In this document: positions 49,263 to 61,507 of the stretch, one piece after another
How positions within the stretch are numbered: the first letter of the stretch is position 1
Layout: each line of letters begins with the position of its first letter
Assembly: GCA_023055505.1 (NCBI GenBank)
Contig: JALIRH010000116.1
Location: 974,887 to 1,038,886, forward strand
Reading direction: 5' to 3'
Length of the DNA: 64,000 bases
Source: Callipepla californica brunnescens
Taxonomy: Eukaryota > Chordata > Aves > Galliformes > Odontophoridae
Translations under genes and position numbers: made by a program
The notes under the pieces: model-generated
The model's input: only the letters and a program-made list of their open reading frames with translations
Databases searched by the model: none
What the model was told of the DNA's origin: nothing

Positions 49263-50408
49263 CTAGGAAAGGGGATATAATGTCCAAATGTTTCCTACAC
49301 AACTTATTCATTTGGTCGTCCATTCATTTATTCATTCCCTTATGATGTCGTCTCTGGCAATATTTTCAATGCAATTGAAAAAAAAAATATATTGAAATGT
49401 TTTTGTACGAGTGATCTTACCAGTCTCAGAGGGGATATTGTAAATTTTTCCAGTTAATAAAACTTCATAATATTTTCCCAGATAACATTCAGTTGGTTAC
49501 TGAAATGAAGTTCCAGATTTTGTGCCTACAAAAGACTACAATGAGATGATTCATTTTGTCATAACACATGATAGATGCTTTGAAAAAAAGATGTGTTAGC
49601 ATATGTCCAGAAAAGCTTTAAAATGGATGAAATATTTCATGTGCATCTGAAACATAATGTATTTATGAAAATAAATTTCACAAAAAATGGTTTGTCTTAC
49701 ATGGTCTCTATTACATCACAAACACTGTTTGCCTTCCAGGATTTAAACTTTGCTTTGAAATACAATGGTACTACAAAAGTTTCCATCAAACATTACAGAA
49801 AAGGTATGAAGGAAATAAATGTCCTGGAGACTTAGTTGAAGATATATAAAAGTATATCTCAGGCAAAACAAATAGCAACCTATTAACCTGTGATGATATA
49901 CAGTTTGTCAATAGTACTGAGCCAAGTTATAGCAATATACTACACTGTTCTTTCCCCCACCCTTTCCCATAAAGGAAATTGTTCTCCAGGGCATCAACTG
50001 AAGGCATGTACAAGAGAAATGAGGTTAGTTTTATTAATTTACTCTCTTCACAACTGACTAACCATAGCTTTATTCTCTTATTCCCCTTGGCACTACTTTG
50101 TTCCTTTCTTTAATAACAGTAAATGTGAAAAATCAGGATTTGTTCTATTCAGCTTCATTTCACTTGGAGTGCTGTAGGGAGATGAGATTTGAAATTGTTC
50201 ACTGTAATGCATAGGTTATTCACTTTACTGACGATGCAGTATCACTGCAGATGTATCACTTCAGGTATATACTTTTATTAGAATATCAAGTCTCCAACTC
50301 TTCGTGCTTTTTGAGTGGCACACAGCAATTTCAAAGGAAGACATGTAAGCAGAATTCTTCAAGAAGTTTTGTTCTCAGTGTAAATAAAACTTAAAAAGGG
50401 AAAAAATG
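49263..50408. other. A+T-rich sequence, nothing identified
   Basis: No element or exon recognised. Confidence 0.55.
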
Positions 50409-50508
50409 AAGAGAAGAGAGGAAGAGAAGAGAAGAGAAGAGAAGAGAAGAGAAGAGAAGAGAAGAGAAGAGAAGAGAAGAGAAGAGAAGAGAAGAGAAGA
50501 GAAGAGAA
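50409..50508. repeat. (GAGAA)n purine microsatellite
   Basis: About 20 GAGAA units, the last 17 without interruption. A homopurine tract that could form triplex DNA. Confidence 0.97.
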
Positions 50509-51243
50509 TGCTATATCATAAGGAAAATAAAAATGAAATATTGAATCTTTTTCATATCTAATCTGACATACCTGCTAGCAATGGGTTTGAATTACTTCCG
50601 TGAACACAACCTGATGAATGTTTTTGCTTTCAGAATTTACAAAGATCAAAAATTCAACTGTAGTCGGAAACAGTATTTTAAATATGCACTGCCACAACTA
50701 AATTAGCAAAACTAAATTAGGAGAAAAACAAACAAACAAACAAAAAAAAAAAAAAAAAGGAGATTAATTTAAATTGATTTTACTTCCATTTGAAGAATCA
50801 GTAAGTTGTTTCAGGGATGAAACAAATCATTTTTAAACAAAAATGAAATGTTTTATTTTAATTTGAGCCATTTAAACTGCTTTTAAAAAACATGAGAAAG
50901 GGAACTTGGAAAGGAAAATCTGATTCACAAATGTGAAGAAATATGTACGCATAAAATTTAGTAAAGACCTTGTGAATATCAACAATTAGTAGAGACATTC
51001 ATAAAAGCAGATTTTCATTCCTCTTCTGACCTGATTTGCAGAATAGGCAAAAGTAACTTTTCAACATCATAAATGAGTAGTTTGATACTGATTTAACTTA
51101 ACAAATATGTTTATCATAGTTGTGTTACAAACAAATGAGTTTATTTTCCTGATCATGCAAGTCCATTAAATGGCTGAATATCCTTTGAATATCCTATGTA
51201 TTCTTATTCAGAATGACTTAAGGAATGTAAATGGCTAAATAAA
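50509..51243. other. A+T-rich sequence, nothing identified
   Basis: Includes A18 near 50741. No element recognised. Confidence 0.55.
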
Positions 51244-52309
51244 TCATATTAGGCTTGTGTGGAAAGGTTTTAATAGCATGGGTTGGGGGAGTGAGCTGTA
51301 GAGATGATCACTCTGAGAAGAGTCCAGGAGCTGCCCCAAGTTAGACAAGAGCTAATTCCAGCAGGCTCCAGAAGGTTTCCACCACTGGACAAAGCTGAGA
51401 CAATGTGTGATGTTGTTTGTGCCCCTGTGAAAGCATATTTTAGAAGAGAAAAATTGCTTCAGAATAGCAGCAGTCAAGAGTGAGAAAATGAGAGAAAAGC
51501 AATTCTGCAGACACTAAGGTCAGTGAAGAAGGTGGATATGAGTTGCTCCAAAAACTGGGACAGAGGTTCACTGTAGCCTGTGGGTAGGTCCATGCTGGAG
51601 CAGGCTGTCCACCTGCAGCCCATGGGGTATCATGCAGAGCAGATTTCAGTGTGCAGCTTGCAGAGGAGCACACAGTGGAACAGATGTGGCCTAAAGGAGG
51701 CTGCAGCCCAATGGATAGCTTCCACTGGAGCAAACCCCATGCTGGGGCTGTAGCCCATGGAAAACAGACTGTGGTAGAGCAGGAGGTCTGTGGGGACCTG
51801 GTGCTGGAGCAGTATGCACCTGAATGATAGGCATTATGGTACCAAGCCACACTGGAGCAGTTTCTGAAAAGCTGCTGTTTGTGGGAAACCCACGTTGAAG
51901 CTGCTCTTGAACTGTATCTGGTGGGAGGGATTCTGTACTGGAACAGGAGAAGGGAATTAAAATGATGAAGCAGCAGAGATGAAAAATTATGGACCGAGTA
52001 TAATCCTAGTTCCTCACTACTCTGTGCCACTTGGGAGGAGGAGATAGAAGAATGTGGGTAAGGGAAGGTGATATTTAATTTTCTTTTAGTTTCTTACTGC
52101 TCTCATCTGCTATTAGGCAATAAATTATATTAATTTCCCTTTGCTTAGTCTGCTTTGCCTGTAATGATAATTAGTGAGTGATCTCCCTGTCTTTATTTCA
52201 ATTCACAATCTTTATATTTCATCATATTTTTTGCCCTGTTTGGTTGGGGAGGGGGAATGAGAGAATGATGTGTTAGAGCTCAGGTTATAATTAGTGTTAA
52301 ACACTCACA
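51244..52309 (+). mobile_element. Family C LTR, near full length
   Basis: About 1.07 kb, G+C-richer than its flanks. It has the hallmarks of a long avian ERV-L-type LTR: start near 'tattaggcttgtgtggaaag', many short 'ctggagcag'/'gcccatgg' style repeats at 51540-51960 (reversed 'ctgctccag...cccacgggctgca' units), 'ggcaataaattatattaat' with AATAAA at 52119-52124, then 'ttagtgagtgatctccctgt' and a decayed end near 'aaacactcaca'. No clear target duplication. The 196-codon minus-strand frame at 51440-52030 is a product of these internal repeats, not a gene. Confidence 0.75.
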
Positions 52310-53929
52310 CAAAGGATATTCTGGAATGTTCTGCAATGCTATTTCTGTGGTAATGAATAGTTTCATGAACTCAGTATGGATAAAAAAAAAAAAAAAAGGT
52401 AAATTAGAAAAGAAATGGAAAACATTGTGACAGTATATACTATGTGAGTTTCATATTTTGTATTTTAAATACAAATATAGGAAGAATACAAATACACAAT
52501 GGGAGTTATATCACTCAGCTTTCCAGGCACTGCAATTTTATTACACTGTGTATATGTTAGAGTTTCTAATCCAAGTTTTCCTTTGCATTTAATGAATGGA
52601 AAATAGATCTATTTTATATACATATTTTTCAAACAAATATATGCTTGATAAATGGTCAACAACTAGATGTGACTATTTCACTATGTTAATGACAGTGATA
52701 AGGTCAGATAATCAGACATGCTCAGATGAGCTAGAGTATCACATTATTTATAGTTCTCTAAGTTGGTCATACAGGCTCTCAGTAAGAGAGGTATGAAGAA
52801 TGACTGAATGTTGTCAAAGACAAAATAATTTTTTTACTCATTTTCGACATTTAATTGATATATCCAACTCATTGCCCTTGTAGAAATCTTTTGCCCTTAC
52901 GACTCTCAAGTGACAAGTTGTTGAAAGATTCTTATATAGATAAGAGTAAAAAGCAGTTGTGTATGTTTATCCTTATAATTCATTCTAATTATCTGAAGCC
53001 ATGCAGGCTAGTTACACTTTCAAAACAAATATCTGGCTTTGTTCTCACTTGAGTACCCATTCTTTGCTCATCACCACAGAACTCCTCCCAGATGGTATGC
53101 AAGGAAACTATAGAGAAAAGACAGCCAGCTATTATTTTTCATTAATAGTTGGTTTGGCAAGGTCAGTTGCTGATTATAGAATTCAACACTAAGACTGAAG
53201 TGAACAGAAGTGAGCCAGGCAGTCTATAGTTAGGAAAGGTGGTTTCAGGAAAGTATTACTATTCAGAAGACAAGACTAAGAGCAAAATGCAGATTACCAT
53301 GAACTTTCTTTTGGAAGACCATGCAAGTAGAAAGTTGAAAGAGTTGAGACAATATTCGTAGTTTATGTTGTAAAGTCATATGGAGTACAAAGAAGTTTAA
53401 AAGATTTTATTTACTGCAGCTACAGTTGATTGATATTTAAGAGAGGAGTCGAATATTATTTAATATTGTTTATTCAACTCTTAATATTGCTGAAGATTAA
53501 TCAAAGTTTTTATCTGGATTACTTATAGAGTATTACGCTATTGTTGGTAGTTTTTAAAGAAAAATTAAAATTTAAAGAAAAGCAGATTTAAAGACAAAAA
53601 AAAAATTAAAGTAAACAAACATTGTAAATCAAACTCAAGACAAAATATGCCACTGTGAATGAACAGGGAGCTTTTCTTGGTGCTCTAGGAGATGGGTGAG
53701 CATACAATTTTCTTCTTTCTTCTTTGTGTGTAATACCTTCTCATTGCATTTGTCTAGTTGCCATTAATTCGTCGAGTCAGGCGGGTACTTATTTATGATG
53801 AATTACTTTGAAAGGATTATGTGTTAGATGGTCACTGGGATTCTGAATACACCCAAAAAGGAACTCCTGGGGAAAACCCTAAGATTCCTGGGCACATCAT
53901 GGCTGAGTCCTGTGCAGATTTTTGAAGAA
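52310..53929. other. A+T-rich sequence between LTR and pol remnant
   Basis: I recognise neither gag nor a primer-binding site, so I cannot say that the LTR at 51244 and the pol remnant at 53930 belong to one provirus. A17 lies at 52381. The segment 53820-53930 may already be retroviral. Confidence 0.5.
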
Positions 53930-54486
53930 TGGGAACCTACCACTGTGTCCTAAACATGGTATGTGCATTTGTAAGTATAGCAATTGATGAAGAATCACAG
54001 GACCAGTTTGCATTTCCATGGGGAGGCAGGCAGTGGACCTTTTAGGTTTTTCCACAGGGGTACATGCATTCACCAACTTATTGTCTTAACGTGGTGGTGC
54101 ATGACCTGGTGAATTGGGAAAAACCTAGTAGTGTTAGCTTACATCATCATATTGATGACCTCATGTTGATGACTGACTCACTGGAGGCATTAGTACAGGT
54201 GATTGATTCATTGACCACCTACCTGTGCAGAAAGGGATGTGCTATGAACTCTCAGAAGGTGCAGGGTCTGGGCCTGTCTGTAAAATTCCTGGGGGTAGTT
54301 TGGTCAGGAAAGACCAAAGTACCACCCAGTGTAGTAATAGATAATGTTCAGAAGTTCCCAGTCCCTATGACTGCACAAATTCTTAGATATATTGAGATAG
54401 TGGCGTTCCTTTATACCTCATATAGCACAGCTTCTGAGATTGTTGTATACACTCATGAAAAAAGGGGCAGCTTTGGGACTGGGTGA
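53930..54486 (+). pseudogene. Endogenous retrovirus (ERV-L-like) RT remnant
   Basis: Part of a retroviral reverse transcriptase. In one frame from 53938: a segment with DEESQDQFAFPWGGRQWTF, an in-frame TAG at 54043, then FPQGYMHSP, and the catalytic box at 54148-54159, which reads HIDD where YxDD or FxDD is usual. Further on, VKFLGVVWSGK (about 54280) is the conserved RT motif just before the connection domain, in the form typical of class III (ERV-L) elements. The frame ends in TGA at 54484. The catalytic aspartates are present but stops and the Y-to-H change make it dead. The N-terminal part of RT, protease and gag are not seen. Confidence 0.85.
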
Positions 54487-54890
54487 GAATGAAGTACAAG
54501 GATTTCCAACCGGCAAAACTGGCTGCTAAACAAGCCCAAGAGCTGGGTATATTTGATCCTACCCTCCCAGCTGAACTGGATATCCACGTCACTCAGGACA
54601 GCATTGGCTGGAGCCTGTGGCAATGCCAGAGTTCCATTTGAACCCCAATTGTTTTGGTCTGAAATCTGGCACGGAACAGAAGAGAGATACAGTATGATTG
54701 AGAAGCAGTTGTTGGCTACCTATTCTGTACTGCAGGTGGTAGAGCCAGTAACTGAAACAGCTAAGATTATGGTAAAAACAAGATTGCCAATTCAGGGGTG
54801 GACTGATGCAGACCTATCCAGTGCCAAAAGCATATCAGGCCTACACTATCAAGGCTCTAACCAAGTTAATGGTGGGATATGGGACTATAG
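54487..54890 (+). pseudogene. ERV-L-like connection/RNase H remnant
   Basis: Follows the RT remnant directly. An N-terminal part (54519-54640, containing LAAKQAQELGIFDP) lies in one frame; the next part lies in the RT frame and contains FWSEIWHGTEERYSMIEKQL followed by the motif VKTRLPIQGW near 54773, typical of the ERV-L RNase H region. So at least two frameshifts occur within 400 bp. The match then breaks off and the rest of RNase H and the start of integrase are deleted. Confidence 0.78.
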
Positions 54891-55310
54891 GTAATTGAGA
54901 GTGACTAGGGTACACACTTCAAGGGCCTAGTGGTACAATGCTGGGCAGAAAAGGACAACATAGAATGTCAATTTCATTTGCCATATAATCCAACGGGAGC
55001 AGGCCTCATTGAATGTTATAATGGCATCCTTAAGGTTGCTCTGAAGACAGACTCTGGGTCCCTGAAGGGGTGGACAAAGAAGTTGCATGAAACCCTGCAG
55101 GAACTGAATGAAATACCTGGGGAGGACAGTCCCAGTGCCCTAAAGGTGTTTCATATGACTTGGGGCTTCTCCCTTAGGATCCAAATTGTGAGCACTGACA
55201 ATCAGGTAAGACACCAAACTGGTAATGAAAATAAACTTCTGCTCCGTGCCCCTGAGAATCGAGAATGTGGTACCCATAGAATAGAATGGCCCTGGTAAGT
55301 TCAAGGAAGA
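54891..55310 (+). pseudogene. ERV-L-like integrase catalytic core remnant
   Basis: In a frame different from RT: IESD, an in-frame TAG at 54906-54908, then GTHFKGLVVQCWAE and PYNPTGAGLIE. The aspartate codon at 54903-54905 and the glutamate codon at 55011-55013 are separated by exactly 35 codons, the D35E spacing of retroviral integrases. The frame stays open from 54930 to 55298 (122 codons). The first aspartate and the zinc-binding domain upstream are missing because of the deletion after RNase H. Confidence 0.85.
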
Positions 55311-56200
55311 CCAAAGTGGTGTGGCCTGCCTCCACTTTGGGGGAGACATGTGGAGGTAGGGGGTTTGGTAGTTCCTCTGGTAATTGGTACATGGCCTGCT
55401 GATGTTGTGGTCAACAGTCCGGCCTTCATTGCTAAGGGGACCTTAATATGTCCCTGTGGTAGATCAGGATCCCCCCTTTTTGTCCCTGGCAAGAGGGTAT
55501 GGTAAAGATGATTTGGACATGCCCCAGTGCAAGCTGAAGTGTTGACCCAGGACAGGAATACGGTCTGTATTTTACCATGGAGAGTGGACTTCCCCCTCTT
55601 GGTTACCTCTGTGACTTCTATACTACTCCCTGTGAGTCTTTAGGATCACTGGAAGGAGTGAAATGTCATCAAAGTGTTTCATTGTCACCGTGAGATCAAG
55701 AACAACATCCAGTGCTAGCCTATGTGGGACTGATGGAACACAAGAGGGACTCGCACCAAACAACTGCATGCCTTCAGTAATGCTGTTGAGCACTGCCCCA
55801 TGAGAAAACATGAACCTCAATCATCTTACATTGTGTCAACCCATATTGTGACAGGCAAATTGTCCCCATGCATTCGAGCCCTATGTTAGGAAAGGCTCAC
55901 CCTCCAGCTGGGTCAGTCATTGGTTCATGCTGTGAAGGGGTGGAGCGTATGGCAACCACTGAATTGCAGCCTGAACTACTGATAGAGCACCTGGAGAAAA
56001 GATCTGGTCAGCTGTGTGAAGGTGATTCACCTGTACAACTGGGAGGGGTGAAGCCTGGCTTAGATCTCTCTTTAGAAGAGTTTTGGAGGGCAATTGAGAT
56101 ATATACTTTTGTCTGTGCAGGTAAAAACAGAATTGAGAAGTCAGAGTTGAGTTGTTTTTTTTATTATTGTTTTTTTCCTGAAGATGAGAATGTATAAATA
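55311..56200 (+). other. Sequence downstream of pol, probably proviral
   Basis: Higher G+C than the flanks and continuous with the integrase remnant, so it probably belongs to the same provirus (3' region). A 109-codon open frame at 55868-56197 contains ELQPELLIEHLEKRSGQLCE and SLEEFWRAIEIYTFVC; I do not recognise it as env, dUTPase or any host protein. No 3' LTR or polypurine tract could be identified before similarity to background A+T-rich sequence resumes near 56200. Confidence 0.4.
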
Positions 56201-59167
56201 ATCTTTGAGAGAAAAGATGGGTCACGTCCAATGGAAGTTAAAAATCATAATTAAGTTTACCTAATGGAGTTATTTTTGCTAAAGTCAATTAGAGCAGTGT
56301 TAATGTAGAGAAAAGTATTAGACCAAGGAGAAATTAAGTGGTAGTGAAGTTAGATTATTGAAGTCTGGGAAAGCCAAAGTGCATGTGAAAATAGTATTTG
56401 AGGTCAAAAAAAAAATGTTTAACAACAAAAAAATGGCATGGGATGAACAAGTGAGGCTAAAAGCAGGAAGATAAAGCAGGTAGATTCCTAGGGAGATATA
56501 GGCAGAAAGGATATGGACTCTTAAGGAAGTCTCAGTGCACCCTTATAGCTCTAATATTGCAGACAGGAGAGCAGAAATGGGGAAGAATATAGAAGAAATG
56601 AAGAGGAGGGAGGTAAAATAAAGAAACTGTCCTCAACAGAGGAATGAAGAATGTAATGTTAAAGTTTAACTGTTAGTATTTTTTTTAATGGTCCAGGGCA
56701 TTCATGTTCTGATTTTTACACTAACATCTAGGAAGATTAAAAGAATCTCCTACAAAATGCGTTTGTTTTTCTTTCTTTTTTTTTTTTTTTTTTGTCTTGA
56801 GAAACACTGATTTTTGTCTTCTTTTTTTTTTTAATTTTTTCAGGGCACAAGCCAAGACTGTTTTCCTTTATTCAGTGCCAGCCTCATCAACAATGTGATT
56901 ATATGCCATCAATGCAGCTGAAAAACAAGTTTTTTCTCTTTTTGTTTTTTTGAAAAGTCACCAGTATAGAAAATGCAAATTATGTATCTCTAAAACAATT
57001 AGGTGCATTCACACACAAATTATGGCCATTGTTTGCTTTTTTGCTTTTTTGGCAACAACTTAACAAATACTGACTAGGAAGAGAATATTGTGCATGAGAT
57101 CACAAAGAAGAAATTTATTCTTTCGTTATAAATGTAATTTAAACTGATTTTTGGTTTTAGTAGTGTAAAATTTGAAACATTTAATATTTATTTTTACTGA
57201 ATATTATTTAGTTTTACTGATAAAAAACAAAAGAAACAACAACAACAACAAAAACACAGAATATATTCTATGTATCAAAATATATTTGTTCATTAAATGG
57301 CTTATGAAGGAGTAGAAAATCTTTTTTCTTCTGATTAATTTTCTGTATCTACTTTTGTTTTTGTCATCTTTTCAATAACCCAGAGAATACTTGGATGAAG
57401 TTGACTTTCAGCTAGAATTAAAATATGTACTTTGACCTTCCTCTTACAATAGTTGGATACTACTATATTTTATGTTTAGAAACAGTTTACTTGGTATGTA
57501 TTGATTGTCTCCTGGAAAATTGAGGTTTTGGAGATTAGTTCCACAGTGGAATTCAAATGCAACAGTGTTCTGCAGAGAAGGGATTAAAGTGATGTCACTA
57601 TCCTCTTCAGATTGCAGAAGTAATAGAAAAATTTAGAAAGAAAATAGTTAGGGCCTGAGAAATAACTCAAATGGTTTTATGGAGACCGTATCTCTTGTGG
57701 AAGAAGTTTTAATTAGTTTAATTAGTGATTGCAATGGCAGGAGTCCTGCAAGCAGGAGCACTCAAACAAAAGCACATCACATCCCGTATCCACAGATGCC
57801 AAGAATTTCTCCCTGTTTTATCGTTGAGTACTCCAGGTTCACAGTCTACACAATGCTCACCATTGTATCTACATCCTAATCCCATCAACCTTTAATCTCT
57901 CTTATTCTTGCTCATAATATAACTCTCGTTTATCGTGTTTGTCCGATATGTTTCCCTGATCTTGATAGCTGAGTCTCTCTCTGCTTATCTGTTTATCTAA
58001 GATTATCCTAGATGGTGTGTGAGGCTGGAGAAAAAAAAACAAAAATTTATCTCTCACAAGGGTAAGCTAAATCAGATACCTGTGTAGCTGGAGACAGGAA
58101 ATGTATATTCATTCCAAAAAAAGTATGCATAGATTTTGTAAACTTATTAAAATAAAAGATGGAGAGGAAAATAAAAGTACTGATATTCCAGAAATGCAGT
58201 GCTCTGGTTTTCCTTCTATGGAAATATTAAGTAGAGGGAAAAAAAAAAGGCTTGTTAGTCAATGGACTTGGAACGTGGTAGGAGTATATGGAGTGATATA
58301 GGAACCTGGACATTCTTTCAGGTTCATCAGTATGAATCAGATGTTCTACTAAATATTAGAAATAATAGTGATGATCTTATAAGTGAACTTATTCTTCAGT
58401 GGATTTAAAGCTCGTTATTATACCTTGGAACAGAGTTTTCACTTTTACATTGCTTTGTTTTGCTTAGCCTAAGGCCCAGAATCTTAAGAACTTTTTTTTT
58501 GTTTGCGTTCCTAGACTTAAGATTCATCCTGACTATGTCTGAATATCTCAAATATCTTGAAGTTGGAAGCCTAAATTTAACAGTTTCACAAATTTCTTCT
58601 GTAGTTAATGAAGTGGCATATGCTCTTCTAGAGCCCTTTCACTCTACTTGGAATGTGAATTTCCTACTGAAAGGTTTGTTCACTTACTAGATTTGTGATT
58701 GCGGATGAACTTGCTGAGGTTGACCACAAGTATGACCAGTGAATGTGTGTAGACAACACTTACCTGGAGGTTAGAAACTTTTGTGACTTGAAAATACTGG
58801 CTGACATATAGCTCATCCATCATTTCTTGTGAAAATATTCTTAATAACTGGCAGATTTCTTACTTACCTTCTCTCCTGAGTCCTGTATTTATTTTACCTC
58901 ACACTTATGAAGACAGTAAAGAAGTAAGGAGTTATGGAAAAAAGAATACTCTTAAAAAAAAAACTGATGAAATAACTGATTTATTCTTTGAGTATTTTTA
59001 ATACGGCTCACTAATTGAGGTTTTATTAGAAATTTCAAAAGCACAGGAACAAAACAAGTCAATTTCCTAGTTAAGAATCATAAGACTAAATAACTACTGG
59101 TCTAAAAAATTGGGAACAATTTTATTAAATCTTCTTCTACTATATAAAAGTTGAAACACTACGTTTG
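56201..59167. other. Mostly A+T-rich sequence, nothing identified
   Basis: Poly(T) near 56778 and (AAC)n near 57238. The segment 57670-58010 is less A+T-rich and could be old retroviral sequence, but no landmark is certain. Confidence 0.5.
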
Positions 59168-59182
59168 AATAAAACATTTTAT

Positions 59183-59214
<32 letters not shown>
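59168..59214 (+). repeat. AATAAA followed by A28: retrocopy-like tail
   Basis: AATAAA at 59168-59173, 13 bases later a run of 28 A (59187-59214). This is the layout of a polyadenylated cDNA inserted into the genome. I could not identify the upstream transcript or a flanking target duplication, so a plain poly(A) microsatellite remains possible. Confidence 0.5.
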
Positions 59215-59215
<1 letters not shown>

Positions 59216-60928
59216 ATAATGGCAGGTGTTCTTAAACCAGCATAAAAATAGAATTTATTGTATTCATCTAGATTTTTTATTTTAGGAATAAATAAATACT
59301 CTAATACATTATTAATTTAAAACACAACCACTTCTGGCTATATTATTTCTTTTTATTTCTTTACTAGTTATTAATTATTTGGGCTTTTCTCTAAGGGAAA
59401 TAAAAACTTCTAGACTTTAGCTTCCAATCCCATTTAATGGACAACTTCATGCTTTTCATTTTTTCACCCATGTCCAACATATCACAAAAACATAGGATAC
59501 AGATAAATTTGAGCTGAAGAAGGAAGTGCTGAAAATGAGCTTGATAATATGGTTTCAAATTGATGCTCCAATGAATATTTATTATTATTATTATTTGTAT
59601 TAATAATAGTTTTGACCAGGGAGTTATGACACTTATGTCCTCAGCCTAGAATAGCTGGTTTCAAATAAATTTTAAATTTCTATATCTATATTTTTCTATG
59701 TATGATTTTCAGGATTCTTCTGCTACTGTCTTTGCTATCTCACCTTCCTAATCATACCTCAATCCAGTTCTTCTCCTATCACGCTGGACTCTAAATCTGC
59801 TTCAGTAACTAAGTTTTCTTAAATTGCTACCTTCTCAACTTTCACTTTCAGGTAAGTTACTCCCTATGGTTGTAAGTTAGAAGTATTGGAACGTTTATGG
59901 ATAGAGAAGAGGAGTTAAATTAGATGGAGTTTGCTAGTCAGGAGACGTACTTCATATTGCATTGAAATTCCCCAAAGATCGGCCACAATTTTTACCATTC
60001 CAATTTGTAAATTGCTTCTCAGTGTTCAATATATTGCATTTATTTCAAGGAAGAAAAATGAAGAGATTGTGACTACCAAGAGAATTCCTTCCAATTCCAT
60101 TATAGACAGACAAGGTTCTGTGACACATTCGACAAGATGCTCATTTAAAAATAATTACTATTTTTGAATAGGAAATAATACATATGACACTTTCTATTAG
60201 AAATAAAATTTTATTGCAAAAATATAAAAATAAAAAATAAAAAAGCTCTACTCAGCAACTTTATTTCAATATAAACAGTTTATAGTTAATAAATAGCACC
60301 TTGAAAGATATCCCAGGTGAAGAACGTCTTCTCTAGCATTCATGTACTAAGCAATATATTCCTAACACTGGGAAGAAATGCTTTTACATGTAATGATGTT
60401 TTGTAAAATTAAATTTAGGAAATGAAGTTGATAGCATTAGAAGATGATTGACAAGTAAATATCAGTCAACACATGAACACACACTTTTATCCAGACTTCA
60501 ATACCTCAGTGAAAAATTATCTGTATTTTCCATTTAAGGTCTTCCAGAATGGCTGTTTCTGGTGCTTTTTGTTTGAATTACATGTCTGCACTGAGAAGAT
60601 AATCAATTAAATTACTTATGTATTATTTTCTTTTCCTGAGCAATAGGGATCTCCAAATAATATGTTCTTCATCATGCCATGAATATTTTATTTTTTTTAC
60701 TTCTACTTTGTCTTTAAAAGATAGTGAAAAACACTTCATTCGGTCATTTCATTTCAGTCCTATCATATCTTTGTAATCATAAGTGTTCAACAACTTATAA
60801 AATTGACTTGCAAAGTGTTTCTGAGATGAAATATCTATTATACACGTATAAAAATTGAATTAAAAGCTGTGTTTTCTTCCTACTTGTACCCTTGTTGGTA
60901 GGAATTCTGAAGAAACAAAACAAGATAC
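59215..60928. other. A+T-rich sequence, nothing identified
   Basis: Short (ATT)n near 59578. No element or exon recognised. Confidence 0.55.
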
Positions 60929-61507
60929 AAGTCAGCATGGGTTCACCAGTGGGAGGTTGTGTTTGACCAACCTGGTGGCCTTCTATGACATCATTAGGGG
61001 CTGGGTGGATGGGGGGAGAGCAGTGGATGCAATCTACCTTGATTTCAGCAAGACATTTGACACTGTCTCCCACAGCATCTTTATAACAAACCTGAGGAGC
61101 TGCAGAATAGATAAGTAGATTCTGAAGTGGGTTGAGAACTGGCTGACTGGCAGAACTCAGAGGGTTGTGATTGGTGGCGCAGAGTCCAGTTGGAGGCCTG
61201 TATTTAGCGGTGTTCCTCAAGGGTTGGTGTTGGATCCAGTCCTGTTCAGCATCTTCATCAGTGTCCGTGATGAGGGGATGGAGTCCACCCTCAGCAAGTT
61301 TGCTGAAGATAAAAAGCTGGGAGGAATGGTTGACATGCCAGAAGGCTGTGCTGCCATTCTGTGAGATCTGGGCAGGCTGGAGAGCTGGGCAGAAAGGAAC
61401 CAGGTAAAGTTTGACAAGAGCAAGTGTAGAGTCTTGCATCTAGGGAGGAATAACTACATGCACCAGTACAGGCTGTGGGGTGACCTGCTGGAGAGGAGCT
61501 CTGAGGG
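60929..61507 (+). mobile_element. CR1 ORF2 reverse-transcriptase fragment
   Basis: Plus-strand CR1 covering the RT core. In a single frame: [20 protein letters not shown] (61023-61082), an in-frame TAG at 61116, GVPQG at 61209, LFSIFISV, and FAED at 61299-61310 where CR1 has FADD. The first catalytic aspartate of that box is therefore replaced by glutamate. The frame goes on to a TGA at 61362, and CR1 similarity continues to about 61507 ('gacctgctggagaggagctc'). Both the endonuclease domain and the 3' end are missing, unusual for CR1, which normally keeps its 3' end. Confidence 0.92.

Noticed and set aside
51440..52030. 196-codon minus-strand frame
   Set aside because: S/C/P/W-rich translation of the repeated units within the family C LTR.
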